From Brassicibacter mesophilus (lineage in GTDB: Bacteria > Bacillota > Clostridia > Tissierellales > Proteiniboraceae), in the NCBI RefSeq assembly GCF_050433385.1, contig NZ_JBNPXI010000011.1:1-64000 (forward strand): a stretch of DNA of 64,000 bases, given 5' to 3'. The translations under genes were made by a program, and so were the position numbers. Of this stretch, positions 1 through 8,883 are shown piece by piece; the first letter of the stretch is position 1; every line of letters starts with the position of its first letter. The notes under the pieces are model-generated. The model worked only from the letters and a program-made list of their open reading frames with translations. It had not been told where the DNA came from and made no database searches.

Positions 1-476
1 ATTCCCATGTGATATTCATTGAATATATCCCATAGTCCATCATGTACCATGTAGTCTATCATTTTGCCATCGCCCATTCTTTGTCCCCATCTTGCGCCTG
101 GCACTAGATATGGTGCGTTACTCATGCTTTCTGTTCCTCCTGCTAGTACTATGTCTGCATCTCCTAGCATTATGAACTGTGCTGCCATGCTTACTGCTCT
201 AAGTCCTGAACCACATACTTTATTGATTGTCATGGCAGGTGTTGTATCTGGTAATCCTGCTCCTATTACAACCTGTCTAGCTGGATTTTGTCCTAACCCT
301 GCTGATAATACGTTACCTATTATTGCTTCGTCTATCATTTCTGGCTCTATACCAGCTCTTTTGATTGCTTCCTTTGCTGCTATAACTCCTAGGTCTATAG
401 CTGATAATGATGCTAAACTTCCTCCAAAACTTCCTACAGGTGTTCTAGCTGCACCTACAATTACTACTTCTCTCAT
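1..476 (-). CDS. Acetyl-CoA C-acetyltransferase (thiolase), N-terminal part
   Basis: This is the first 158 codons of a thiolase that runs off the left edge. The N-terminus (REVVIVGAARTPVGSFGG) and the NKVCGSG motif with nucleophile Cys88 are typical of biosynthetic and degradative acetyl-CoA acetyltransferases, which condense or cleave acetoacetyl-CoA. In an amino-acid fermenter it would link lysine or butyrate metabolism to acetyl-CoA (inference). The ATG at 476 follows a GGAGG site at about 483-487. A -24/-12 sigma-54 promoter lies about 45-60 nt upstream, and the gene for a sigma-54 activator is next upstream on the same strand, so control by that activator is likely. The substrate chain length cannot be told from this part. 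Confidence 0.93.
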   Translation of the reverse strand, partial: MREVVIVGAARTPVGSFGGSLASLSAIDLGVIAAKEAIKRAGIEPEMIDEAIIGNVLSAGLGQNPARQVVIGAGLPDTTPAMTINKVCGSGLRAVSMAAQFIMLGDADIVLAGGTESMSNAPYLVPGARWGQRMGDGKMIDYMVHDGLWDIFNEYHMG

Positions 477-782
477 TCTGTATCCTCCTTTTATTTTTTT
501 AGATTTATGTAATTTATTAAAGCAATTATCATGCCAAGCAAACATTTTCATTGTGCATATTGATAAACCTGTTGATTTTACTTGTTTGGCATAAAAAATT
601 GTATTCACTGTGTTTTTATTAATTTTTTGATTTGATAAAAAATATATAGAAATTTTTCTACTATGTCTTTTATCTAATAAAGAATATGCTGTAGAATGTC
701 CATAAATGAACGTTTATAAAGAAAAACAAAGGTGTATAAATTTGTCTACACCAACTTTGTATTGTAGAAAAGTTTATACACC
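477..782. other. Intergenic region between thiolase and activator gene (306 bp)
   Basis: It holds the thiolase RBS, the -24/-12 promoter and the activator-gene terminator. A small imperfect dyad (ATAAA at 702-706 and TTTAT at 713-717) lies about 170 bp upstream of the promoter and could be an enhancer site for the activator; this is a guess from position only. I see no convincing small gene. Confidence 0.5.
520..538 (-). promoter_or_regulatory. Sigma-54 (-24/-12) promoter of the thiolase gene
   Basis: On the minus strand the sequence TTGGCATGATAATTGCTT (537 down to 520) matches the RpoN consensus TGGCAC-N5-TTGC. The invariant GG (535-534) and GC (523-522) are exactly 10 nt apart. It sits in the 5' region of the thiolase and downstream of a gene for an RpoN-dependent activator. 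An almost identical element precedes the ureohydrolase gene at 20.7 kb. Confidence 0.88.
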
Positions 783-783
783 T
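720..783 (-). terminator. Rho-independent terminator of the sigma-54 activator gene
   Basis: Outer arms AGGTGTATAAA (730-740) and TTTATACACCT (773-783) form an 11-bp stem that overlaps the stop codon. The minus strand then continues TTGTTTTTC. A second inner pairing (TGTCTACA with TGTAGA) lengthens the hairpin. Confidence 0.7.
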
Positions 784-2534
784 TATAGTTCTGTGATATC
801 TAGTCCATATGATTCTATTTTTTTATACAATGCAGTTCTGTGTATCCCAAGTTTTTTTGCAGCTAGAGTTCTATTTCCATCGCAATCAGCCAGAGCTTCT
901 TTTATGGCTTTTATTTCTGCTTCTGCAACAATGTCCTTTAGCATCTTCTGCCCATTTATAGTTTTAGTGTTTGTAATTGAATTCTTTATCAGATGTTCAG
1001 GTAGATGCTGTGGAAGTATTACCTTTCCATTTGATAGGTTTAATGCTACTTCTATTACATTTCTAAGCTCTCTGACATTTCCAGGCCAGTTGTGTTCCTT
1101 AAGTACCTTTATTGTTTCTGGAGATATCTCTTTATATTCCATGTGAAGTTTTTTTATTAAATCATGCAAAAGGTATTCTGACAGTATTGGTATGTCGTCT
1201 ATCCTATCTCTAAGTGGTGGTATATTCAGCCTGATTACATTCAATCTATAGTATAAATCCTGTCTAAACTTGCCTTTTTTTACAGCATCCTCAAGATATT
1301 CATTTGTTGAAGCTATAACTCTTATATCCAAGTCGATACGACTAGTGCCGCCTATTCTTTCAAATTCTCTTTCTTCTAATACTCTTAGAAGTTTTGCTTG
1401 CATATCTAAAGGCAAAGTCCCTATCTCGTCTAGAAGAATAGTTCCTCCATTGGCAAGCTCAAATTTACCTGGTTTACCTTCCTTTTTTGCTCCAGTAAAT
1501 GCACCTTCCTCATATCCAAACAGCTCAGCCTCTAGAAGCTCTCTAGGTATTGCAGCACAGTTTATCCTTACAAAAGCACCATATTTGCGGTAGCTTGCCT
1601 TATGGATTGCATGAGCAAAATATTCCTTACCTGTTCCACTTTCACCAATAATCAATACTGTTGAATTACTTTCGGCTGCTCTTTTCGCCACGTCTTTAAG
1701 ATGTTCCATCTGCTTGTTCTGAGTAATTATATTGTCAAAGGAGTATCTTGCCTCCCTTATCATTTTTATTTCGCCTCTATATCTGTCAAATTTACTTTCT
1801 AACACTTCGATTCTTTGCGCTAATGATTTAACCTCTTTTATATCCTTGAAAAGAACTGTGCCTACTGCCCCTATGATTTTCCCATCCTTCATTATAGGTG
1901 TACGGCTGGCTATCATATCATGTCCCTGTATTTTTTGAACCTCACATAGCTCCTTTTCTCCAGTTTTGACTACTATATGAAGTCTTGTATTTTCTATAAC
2001 CTCTTCTACAGGCTTTCCTAATACATCTTCCTCTTTTATACCAAGTAATCTTTCGTAGTTAAACTTTACTATACGTCCATTTTCGTCTACAAGTACTATT
2101 CCTTGATAAGCATGATCTAAGATGTCCTTTATCATTTCCATGCTGTCTTTTAACTCTTTAAGCTTGTACTGTGAATCCATTTCATTAGCAATATCTTTAA
2201 TAACTATTATATTGAAAACACGCTTGTCATCTATAAAATACGGAGTACTTCTAAAATAAATGGGTTTGTCGTTTATAAGTGTTTTTTTCTCTATGGGTTT
2301 TATTCCGTCTTTGATACTGTATATAAGTTCTTTATCATTGATTATTTTATCGAAGCCCACATCTAAAAGCTGCACCTTCATTAATCCTAAAATCTTTTCG
2401 CAGCTTTTGTTTACAAATAAAATAGTACCTTTAGAATCTGTTATTATTATTCCATCAAATATTGTATCTGCCAATGCTTCTAATAGCTTCGTCTCGTCTA
2501 TATGAAGTTTTGAGAAAAAGTCTTGTATTTTCAT
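783..2534 (-). CDS. Sigma-54-dependent transcriptional activator with two PAS domains
   Basis: A 583-aa enhancer-binding protein that would drive open-complex formation by RpoN polymerase. Domains in order: PAS (about 17-115), a second PAS (about 135-235), an AAA+ domain with Walker A GESGTGKE (297-304), the sigma-54 contact loop GAFTGA (344-349) and Walker B ILLDEIG (366-372), then a Fis-type helix-turn-helix (about 553-573). There is no receiver domain, so it probably senses a small ligand or redox state through the PAS domains. The gene lies next to a thiolase with a -24/-12 promoter, which is the obvious target. The ATG at 2534 follows a GGGTGA-like RBS. The effector cannot be read from the sequence. 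Confidence 0.93.
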   Translation of the reverse strand: MKIQDFFSKLHIDETKLLEALADTIFDGIIITDSKGTILFVNKSCEKILGLMKVQLLDVGFDKIINDKELIYSIKDGIKPIEKKTLINDKPIYFRSTPYFIDDKRVFNIIVIKDIANEMDSQYKLKELKDSMEMIKDILDHAYQGIVLVDENGRIVKFNYERLLGIKEEDVLGKPVEEVIENTRLHIVVKTGEKELCEVQKIQGHDMIASRTPIMKDGKIIGAVGTVLFKDIKEVKSLAQRIEVLESKFDRYRGEIKMIREARYSFDNIITQNKQMEHLKDVAKRAAESNSTVLIIGESGTGKEYFAHAIHKASYRKYGAFVRINCAAIPRELLEAELFGYEEGAFTGAKKEGKPGKFELANGGTILLDEIGTLPLDMQAKLLRVLEEREFERIGGTSRIDLDIRVIASTNEYLEDAVKKGKFRQDLYYRLNVIRLNIPPLRDRIDDIPILSEYLLHDLIKKLHMEYKEISPETIKVLKEHNWPGNVRELRNVIEVALNLSNGKVILPQHLPEHLIKNSITNTKTINGQKMLKDIVAEAEIKAIKEALADCDGNRTLAAKKLGIHRTALYKKIESYGLDITEL

Positions 2535-2687
2535 GGACTCACCCTTTTACGGTAATTTTTATTTATACCCTTTTTAATATAATAATTTACATGTATAGCA
2601 GCTTTTATAAATGTATTACTTATATTTACATATTCGATAAAAAATTTTTATTTCCCTTCTATGTCGTAAGAAAGTCTTAATCAAAGG

Positions 2688-2737
2688 ATCCTGTATATTA
2701 TAAAAACATGTAAGTAATACCTACATGCTTTTATAAT
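2688..2737 (-). terminator. Terminator after wecB
   Basis: Arms at 2697-2712 and 2722-2737 (core CATGTA/TACATG, extended by ATTATAAAA/TTTTATAAT) make a roughly 15-bp stem just past the wecB stop. The U-rich part is weak because the stem itself is AT-rich. Confidence 0.6.
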
Positions 2738-2752
2738 GTCAAAGGTTCAATT

Positions 2753-3880
2753 TTAGTTAGATTCTGAAAAGCTTTTTACAATTATATCTACTATTCTTTC
2801 TGCTGCTTTTCCGTCACCATATGGATTAACGGCATTTGCCATTTTATTATATTCTTCTCTATTGTTTGTTAATATATCCATCTCTCTGTAGATGTCATCA
2901 TACTCTATCCCCACAAGCTTAGCTGTTCCTGCTTCTATTCCCTCTGGTCTTTCTGTTTCTTTCCTTACAACTAAAACAGGCTTGCCAAGAGTGGGTGCCT
3001 CCTCTTGTATTCCTCCAGAGTCTGTCACTATCATGTAAGACCTGGCTTGAAGGTTTGCAAATGGAAGATAGTCTAATGGCTCTATAACATGAATTCTATC
3101 ATTATTATTTAGTATTCTATTTGCTATATCTCTAACCTTTGGATTTAAATGTATTGGGAATACAACCTCTACATCATTGTTTTTTTCTACTACATCTCTT
3201 ATTGCAGTAAATATGTTTTCCATAGGCTGTCCGATATTTTCACTTCTATGTGCTGTTACTAATATAAGCTTTCTATTTTTATAATCAATACTATTTAATA
3301 AATCATTTTCAAATTTGTATTCATCTGACACAACTTCAAGTAACGCGTCTATTGCTGTATTTCCTGTGATATATATTTTACTATCATCATATCCTTCGTT
3401 TAACAGATTCTGCCTGCTTGTTTCTGTAGGAGCAAAATGGAAATCTGTAATAATTCCCGTTAGCTTTCTATTCGCTTCTTCTGGATATGGAGAATACATG
3501 TCATGACTTCTAAGCCCTGCTTCTACGTGTCCAATTTTAACCTTATGATAGAAGCCTGCCAGTGCTCCTGTAAATACCGTAGTTGTATCGCCTTGAACTA
3601 AAAGCACATCTGGCTGAAATTCTTTTATTATCGCTTCTAAACCTTCTAATGATCTTGTTGTAATCTGAGTTAATGTTTGCCCTGGTGCAAATATATTCAT
3701 ATCATAGTCTGGAGTTATTCCAAATACATCAAGTACTTGATCCAGCATTTGTCTATGCTGAGCTGTAACACAAATTTTATGGTCTATGTTTTCATTTTGG
3801 TTCAGCTTTTTTACTATTGGTGCCATTTTAACTGCCTCAGGCCTTGTCCCAAACACGGTCAGTACTTTAATTTTTTTCAT
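2753..3880 (-). CDS. wecB: UDP-N-acetylglucosamine 2-epimerase (non-hydrolysing)
   Basis: A 375-aa cytoplasmic enzyme that interconverts UDP-GlcNAc and UDP-ManNAc for wall polymer synthesis (MnaA in Bacillus). Family signatures are FGTRPEA (10-16), QGDTTT (96-101), GHVEAGLRS (117-125), PEEANR (133-138) and the C-terminal TDSGGIQEEA with nearby RPEG. Length is normal for the family. It starts 15 nt after the TagO-like gene, with AGGGGA as RBS, so the two are co-transcribed and probably act in one pathway: lipid-linked GlcNAc first, ManNAc as the next sugar. In B. subtilis mnaA also closes this synteny block. Confidence 0.96.
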   Translation of the reverse strand: MKKIKVLTVFGTRPEAVKMAPIVKKLNQNENIDHKICVTAQHRQMLDQVLDVFGITPDYDMNIFAPGQTLTQITTRSLEGLEAIIKEFQPDVLLVQGDTTTVFTGALAGFYHKVKIGHVEAGLRSHDMYSPYPEEANRKLTGIITDFHFAPTETSRQNLLNEGYDDSKIYITGNTAIDALLEVVSDEYKFENDLLNSIDYKNRKLILVTAHRSENIGQPMENIFTAIRDVVEKNNDVEVVFPIHLNPKVRDIANRILNNNDRIHVIEPLDYLPFANLQARSYMIVTDSGGIQEEAPTLGKPVLVVRKETERPEGIEAGTAKLVGIEYDDIYREMDILTNNREEYNKMANAVNPYGDGKAAERIVDIIVKSFSESN

Positions 3881-3895
3881 AAATCACAGTCCCCT

Positions 3896-4939
3896 TTATC
3901 TTTTACTCCTTTGTTTTCTCTTAATATCAATAACACCAAGTCTTGCAGCACCTAATATTACAAGTGAGAAAACTACCCCTAATATTATTACTCCATGGTC
4001 TGATCTTACATCTGCTAATAATACTGCTACTGTTCCTAATGCTGCACTTACCATATATAGTACCATAACTGTTTGCTTTTGACTTAGACCTTTTGCTAGT
4101 AATCTATGATGAACATGCCCTTTGTCTGCTTCCATTATAGGTCTTTTGTTTATTAATCTTCTGCATATTGCAAAGGTAGTATCAAATATAGGAAGTCCTA
4201 ATACAAGTACTGGAACTACTATCGCTATGGTAGCAAAGCTCTTCATTACACCTTCTATTGCTATAGCTGATAGCATAAATCCTAAGAATAATGCTCCTGT
4301 ATCTCCCATAAATATTTTAGCTGGGTTAAAGTTGTGAGGTAAGAATCCAAACGCTGAGCCTGCAACGATTGCAGCCATTATCATTACTTGAACATATCCA
4401 AATCCTGACGCAACGAAAAATAGTGACACAGCAGCTATTGCAGCCACTCCTGCTGATAGTCCATCTAGTCCATCAATTAAGTTCAATGTGTTTGTTATCC
4501 CTACTACCCAGAAAATAGTTATTGGTACTGAGAAGCCTTTTAAGTATAGTAAGCCATCTCCTTTATCAAAAGGATTAGTTATAAACTCAATCTTTACATC
4601 ACCCATTATTAATACAAAAGCTGCTAATATTTGTAGTACGAGCTTTAGTTTAGCGGGCATCGGCTTTACGTCGTCAATTATTCCTGTTATTACGATTATC
4701 GTTCCGCCTATCATTATTGCTGCTGTAGCCTTATCAAAAGGTAGGAACATAACCATCGCAATCATTGAAGCTATATATATGGCTAAGCCACCGAGTCTAG
4801 GAATCGGTACTTTGTGTACTCTTCTGTCATCTTTTGGTACATCGATTGCACCAATTTTTTTGGCTATTATTTTAGCTACAGGTGTGAATAGATAAGCTAA
4901 AATAAGTGGAATGAAAAAAGCCAAATAATAATTAGTCAT
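3896..4939 (-). CDS. Undecaprenyl-phosphate GlcNAc-1-phosphate transferase (TagO/WecA type)
   Basis: A 347-aa polytopic membrane protein of glycosyltransferase family 4 (MraY/WecA clan). Diagnostic cytoplasmic motifs are DDRRVHKVPIPRLGG (37-51), the DD pair at 89-90, NLIDGLDG (153-160), FMGDTG (210-215) and the HVHHRL box (275-280). About ten or eleven membrane segments are visible. It would start the lipid-linked part of teichoic-acid-like or secondary wall polymers, which are the usual ligands of SLH domains; this window encodes several SLH proteins. It is the first gene of a pair with wecB. RBS GGAGTG, ATG at 4939. Confidence 0.94.
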   Translation of the reverse strand: MTNYYLAFFIPLILAYLFTPVAKIIAKKIGAIDVPKDDRRVHKVPIPRLGGLAIYIASMIAMVMFLPFDKATAAIMIGGTIIVITGIIDDVKPMPAKLKLVLQILAAFVLIMGDVKIEFITNPFDKGDGLLYLKGFSVPITIFWVVGITNTLNLIDGLDGLSAGVAAIAAVSLFFVASGFGYVQVMIMAAIVAGSAFGFLPHNFNPAKIFMGDTGALFLGFMLSAIAIEGVMKSFATIAIVVPVLVLGLPIFDTTFAICRRLINKRPIMEADKGHVHHRLLAKGLSQKQTVMVLYMVSAALGTVAVLLADVRSDHGVIILGVVFSLVILGAARLGVIDIKRKQRSKR

Positions 4940-5170
4940 TTATAAACACTCCTTCTTTTGTTCCGCTTTACGGAAATCTTCTAGAAGCACATTGTAAACA
5001 AGCATACCCTCTCATATTGATTTTACTCTAAATACTATATTAAGTCAATCTTGAGAATAAAACAGTATGCATTCATATGTATCAAATACTGAATTTTCCA
5101 ATTGTTGCTTACTATATTAAATGTTTATTGCAGAAGTAAGAGAGTACTATTCTTAACTTGCCCTAACTTC

Positions 5171-5617
5171 CTATTTGTTATGAAATTTAACTAGCTCAAT
5201 ACCTGCTTCAATTAGTAGTTGTTTAGAAAGCTCGTCTGGATATCCACTTCCAAATACCACTCTTTCTATACCCGCATTGATTATCATCTTGGCACAAAGT
5301 ACACACGGCTGATCAGTAACATATATTGTACCGCCCTTTATGCTCACTCCTGAATTTGCTGCATGAACTATTGCATTTTGTTCTGCATGCAGTCCTCTAC
5401 AAAGCTCATGTCTTTGTCCTGATGGGATATTCATCTTTTCTCTCAAGCACCCAACTTCTTCACAATGTTTCAGTCCCGTTGGTGCTCCATTATATCCTGT
5501 TGAAAGTATTCTTTTATCTTTTACTATTAAAGCTCCAACCTGTCTTCTACTACAAGTTGATCTTTTCTTTACTACATTTACTATTTCCATAAAGTATTCA
5601 TCCCATGACGGTCTCAC
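5171..5617 (-). CDS. dCMP/deoxycytidylate deaminase family protein (ComEB-like)
   Basis: A 148-aa zinc deaminase that turns dCMP into dUMP for thymidylate supply. The catalytic HAEQ (77-80) and zinc-binding PCVLC (104-108) are intact, and the N-terminal C22 and HC pair near residue 51 fit the dCMP deaminase subfamily. The start is GTG at 5617, 8 nt after AAGGAG; no ATG is better placed. It lies between upp and tagO, which is common in Clostridia. A 231-bp gap separates it from the TagO-like gene; I see nothing specific there. Confidence 0.92.
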   Translation of the reverse strand: MRPSWDEYFMEIVNVVKKRSTCSRRQVGALIVKDKRILSTGYNGAPTGLKHCEEVGCLREKMNIPSGQRHELCRGLHAEQNAIVHAANSGVSIKGGTIYVTDQPCVLCAKMIINAGIERVVFGSGYPDELSKQLLIEAGIELVKFHNK

Positions 5618-5713
5618 ACATTCATCTCCTTTGTGATTACTAAAATAATTATATAAAGTTTATCATAAAACCTATCATAAAAAAAGTTACAAACAGGTAA
5701 AAAAAGCTTCCAA

Positions 5714-5749
5714 GTAAAAAACCTCTAGTCATAATCAAACTAGAGGTTA
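5714..5749 (-). terminator. Terminator after the 418-aa lipoprotein gene
   Basis: A perfect 10-bp stem AACCTCTAGT (5720-5729) / ACTAGAGGTT (5739-5748) is followed on the minus strand by TTTTTTA. It is just downstream of the stop codon. Confidence 0.85.
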
Positions 5750-5754
5750 ATTCA

Positions 5755-7011
5755 TTAATGTTTTAAATTATTTATTAATAGTTTTCCTGTTAACTTGTGC
5801 TCAAAGAATAGTGCATTATACGATATGTAACTCATACCTCTTCTTGTTAGCTGTGGCGAAACTACTGAATTATATTGAACTGCATCATTTGCATATAGTC
5901 CAACCTTTAACGCTTTTGCACTTGCGCTGTTCCATTTAAATTCACCTGAGCTATCATCATAGCCTAGTGCTCTCAATACTAGTGTAGTAAATTGCTGTTC
6001 TGTCATATTGTCCTTTGATCCATATTTATCATTTGATATACCGTTTACTAAGCCTTTATAGTGTAAATAATTGATTGTTGGTTCTGCCCACTTTGGTACA
6101 TCATTAAATCCAGTACTATATTCTGGATTACTTATTTTAAATTCTTTTATTTCATCTTCTAAGCCTAATAGTCGTGCATACATTGCTGCTCCTTCAATAC
6201 GAGTTAATTGTTTATCTAGCTCTAAGCCTTTCTCTGTACCTTGTAGAATACCTATCGCTTGAAGGGCTTTACCATGGAAATCTTTATTAGTTACATCTAA
6301 TTTAATACTTGCTTCTAATTCTTGTCGATTTGAAAATAATTCAGATACACTAGATACAGAATCATTAAATACCTCTTGTCCTGTATAAAACTCTACAAAT
6401 ACAGATTTATCTTTCGTTCCAGAAATTGCATCATATAAATCCCAAACGTATTTTCCATCTTCTGTTATGTAGTCCGCATTATGATTTTTTACCTCATATT
6501 CGGTTTCAAAAATAAATTCAGTCCTTCCTCCTAATTCTTTAAATAGTTCCTTTGTAAATAAATCCTCCATATTTCCTGAATCTGCTTCACTAGCAGTTGC
6601 TTTTTCATCAACCTTAAAATTTACATCAACTCTACAAACTCCCTCCCCTAAGTCTGTTATTATAATGAATTCATCATTCTCCATTTCATTATAAAGCACT
6701 TTCATATCATCAAATTTAAAATCTACACTTTTACCTTTATATAGTGCATCGTTTTTTGTGTATTCTAGGTCTTTTTGAATAACCTCTACACCTTCAGTCT
6801 TTGCTACATCTCCTATATCCATTAACTCTTCCACTGGATTTTCTTCTGCCCCTATATATTCTCCTAATAGTTCTTCATCATAAGCAAAAAGTAGATTCAT
6901 ATTTCCTGTATTATCTTTATTTATCTTCATTCCCATCTCAAATTCCATACAACCAGTAAACAGTACCGCCGTTAAGCTAATTAATAATAAAAATATAATC
7001 TTCTTTTTCAT
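5755..7011 (-). CDS. Lipoprotein with SLH-like C-terminal region
   Basis: A 418-aa exported protein of unknown function. A lipoprotein signal peptide ends in LFTGC with the lipid-modified Cys21. Residues about 22-240 resemble the LppM/DUF3153-like fold (EFEMGMKINKDNTG, alternating strands), which I recognise only weakly. From about 250 on there are two or three divergent SLH-type repeats (FNDVPKWAEPTINYLHYKGL, then TEQQFTTLVLRALGY). Lipid anchoring together with a wall-binding module is unusual and would tie the membrane to the wall. The gene has its own terminator and is monocistronic. RBS AGGGGG, ATG at 7011. Confidence 0.8.
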   Translation of the reverse strand: MKKKIIFLLLISLTAVLFTGCMEFEMGMKINKDNTGNMNLLFAYDEELLGEYIGAEENPVEELMDIGDVAKTEGVEVIQKDLEYTKNDALYKGKSVDFKFDDMKVLYNEMENDEFIIITDLGEGVCRVDVNFKVDEKATASEADSGNMEDLFTKELFKELGGRTEFIFETEYEVKNHNADYITEDGKYVWDLYDAISGTKDKSVFVEFYTGQEVFNDSVSSVSELFSNRQELEASIKLDVTNKDFHGKALQAIGILQGTEKGLELDKQLTRIEGAAMYARLLGLEDEIKEFKISNPEYSTGFNDVPKWAEPTINYLHYKGLVNGISNDKYGSKDNMTEQQFTTLVLRALGYDDSSGEFKWNSASAKALKVGLYANDAVQYNSVVSPQLTRRGMSYISYNALFFEHKLTGKLLINNLKH

Positions 7012-7202
7012 AGTTATTTTTGCCCCCTTATTATAGTATTGATCCTACTTATTGCCTAGTTTTTGTAGACAACTTTTTTTGTCATCTTACATTTTTATAC
7101 TTTATGGCATATTTTATCATCATAGAGATTTATATGCAATAAATTTACTTAAAAATGTCGTTAAATGTAGAAAAATAATATATTATTGTATACTATGTAA
7201 AA

Positions 7203-7247
7203 TCAAAATAAAGAGGATAGCAACTAAAAATCTAGCTGTTATCCTCG
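7203..7247 (-). terminator. Terminator after the TDT transporter gene
   Basis: Arms GAGGATAGCA (7213-7222) and TGTTATCCTC (7237-7246) pair with one G-T wobble, and the minus strand continues TTTATTTTG. Confidence 0.8.
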
Positions 7248-7272
7248 TTATTTTATAAACATACAATTTTGT

Positions 7273-8184
7273 CTAGTCTGTAAAAAGAAACTGAGTATAT
7301 CTTACTAGAACATATATTACAACTGAAACTGCTAATAATTCTTCTATTTTTACTATATATTTTAGATGTGTAACTTTACCAGCATTAACCAGAAATCCGT
7401 TAGTCAATTTGATTGCAATGGCACTTATTACTAACGGGAAAGTAAAAGCTGAATAGCTGGGATAAAATTTTAGCTTAAGAAGCTTTGGAAAATATAACAA
7501 CACACAAGCTAGCATAAGCAACGACAATGCAGTCAAGAATGAGAGTATTGCCATGCTTTTCTGTTGAAATGAATTAATATATCCTGCCAAACAAAGACTT
7601 GCCGGCGCTGCAAAAATAACAAGTGTAGGCAATGCAGGTTCTGGTATAGCTCTAACAGCAAAAACTCTATACAACACTATTGGCAGTAAAACTAGATATG
7701 ACACAAATCCAAACCAAAATATATACTGCCCAAGACTAAGCATGTTGAAAGCAGGAGCTGTTACGCTTGCAACTACAATCCCTACGTATACAACAAAGTA
7801 GCTAGGAAAGACTTTCTTTATATCAAATTTGAATATATATCTTTTGGTAAAAACAATTATGAATATGCAATGTAAGACAATTGCTACTATCCACATATAA
7901 AATGATAATGATGGTAAATAAGGCTTTAAATATGTGGCAAGCAGCATCATTCCCATTGAAAAAGTAGGCATTACGCTTGCAACAACAGGGCTATTTAATC
8001 CATCTGATACAGATTTTGGATTGGTAATAGCTTTCATTATAAGCAATATAAATAGTATTGCTGAAATACTTCCAAATATATTTCTATAGACACTTCCATA
8101 TGACAGAACCAGATTGCCTTTAGCTGCTAAAGCAAGCATTAGCCCAGCTATAGGTATAGGTAGCTTTTTTATCACTTTCGTCAT
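7273..8184 (-). CDS. TDT-family transporter (TehA / C4-dicarboxylate / SLAC1 type)
   Basis: A 303-aa integral membrane protein with about ten hydrophobic segments. The start (KKLPIPIAGLMLALAAKGN) and the first loop (NSPVVASVMPTFSMGMM) are typical of the tellurite-resistance/dicarboxylate transporter family, whose members carry anions such as malate, sulfite, chloride or tellurite. The substrate cannot be assigned here. It starts 12 nt after the C_GCAxxG gene stop, with GGAG as RBS, so the two form an operon that ends in a strong terminator. Confidence 0.87.
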   Translation of the reverse strand: MTKVIKKLPIPIAGLMLALAAKGNLVLSYGSVYRNIFGSISAILFILLIMKAITNPKSVSDGLNSPVVASVMPTFSMGMMLLATYLKPYLPSLSFYMWIVAIVLHCIFIIVFTKRYIFKFDIKKVFPSYFVVYVGIVVASVTAPAFNMLSLGQYIFWFGFVSYLVLLPIVLYRVFAVRAIPEPALPTLVIFAAPASLCLAGYINSFQQKSMAILSFLTALSLLMLACVLLYFPKLLKLKFYPSYSAFTFPLVISAIAIKLTNGFLVNAGKVTHLKYIVKIEELLAVSVVIYVLVRYTQFLFTD

Positions 8185-8196
8185 ATTTTTTCTCCA

Positions 8197-8661
8197 CTAC
8201 TCGTCAATATTTACTAGATTTAGTTCTCTAACTATTATTTCTGCAGCTTTTTGAGCTATCTCTCCAGTAAAAGATATGCATTGCTCTTTATGTTCTCCTG
8301 AGCCCATATCCATTCCTCTAGTTAAAACTTTACAGCATAGCACTTTATGATTATTGGCAAAGCTTTCTTGAAGCTCATTAGCCAGCTTAAGAGTATTTTG
8401 AACCTTAGGATCTCCACCTTTAGTTCTACCGAAGAAATACCCTAAAGCCATTACTCCACCAGAAACTGCTCCACATACACACTTAGATTTACCTATTCCT
8501 ATAGGGAACCCTGAAGCCATGGCTATCATCTCGTCTGGCATATCAATCCCAAAGTTTTCTTTTATTGAACATACAATAGCTTCTGAGCAGAAAAAATCAC
8601 CTTTTCTATATAATTGTTCAGCATCATCTTTGACTTTTTTTATACTTATTTCTTTTTTCAT
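8197..8661 (-). CDS. C_GCAxxG_C_C family (redox-type) protein
   Basis: A 154-aa cytoplasmic protein with the cysteine pattern that names this family: C25 and C31, then CVCGAVSGG (61-69), C109/C110 and C128. Such proteins are common in anaerobes next to oxidoreductases or transporters and probably bind a metal or redox cofactor; no reaction is established that I know of. It is the first gene of a two-gene operon with the TDT transporter (12-nt gap), so it may bind or sense the transported anion (inference). RBS AAAGGAGGG, ATG at 8661. Confidence 0.86.
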   Translation of the reverse strand: MKKEISIKKVKDDAEQLYRKGDFFCSEAIVCSIKENFGIDMPDEMIAMASGFPIGIGKSKCVCGAVSGGVMALGYFFGRTKGGDPKVQNTLKLANELQESFANNHKVLCCKVLTRGMDMGSGEHKEQCISFTGEIAQKAAEIIVRELNLVNIDE

Positions 8662-8811
8662 ATTCGAAACCCTCCTTTAGCAAATTTATTAATATTGTAT
8701 TATACAGCTTGTACATAATACAATATTAAAAAAGTACCAATAGGATATTTCTATCATCAAGCGAAATTGTATAGATGAAAACTATACATCAGATATGGTA
8801 GTCCCCGTATG

Positions 8812-8861
8812 ACAAAAGCAAAACGGTTCTCGCTTACCTTTTGAGGCAAATAAGAACCGTC
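8812..8861 (-). terminator. Terminator after upp
   Basis: Arms ACGGTTCT (8823-8830) and AGAACCGT (8853-8860), with further partial pairing inward, are followed on the minus strand by TTTTGCTTTTG. It ends the tsaC-ptp-rpiB-upp operon. Confidence 0.8.
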
Positions 8862-8883
8862 TTTATTTACGTGATTGAAGAAT

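Noticed and set aside
64..594. Plus-strand ORF of 176 codons at the left end
   Set aside because: It is opposite the thiolase and its promoter; the minus strand has the conserved thiolase sequence and RBS.
8740..8815. Small inverted sequence near 8770-8790 (GTATAG..CTATAC) before the upp terminator
   Set aside because: Only 6-8 bp, AT-rich and without conserved context; it is likely to occur by chance.
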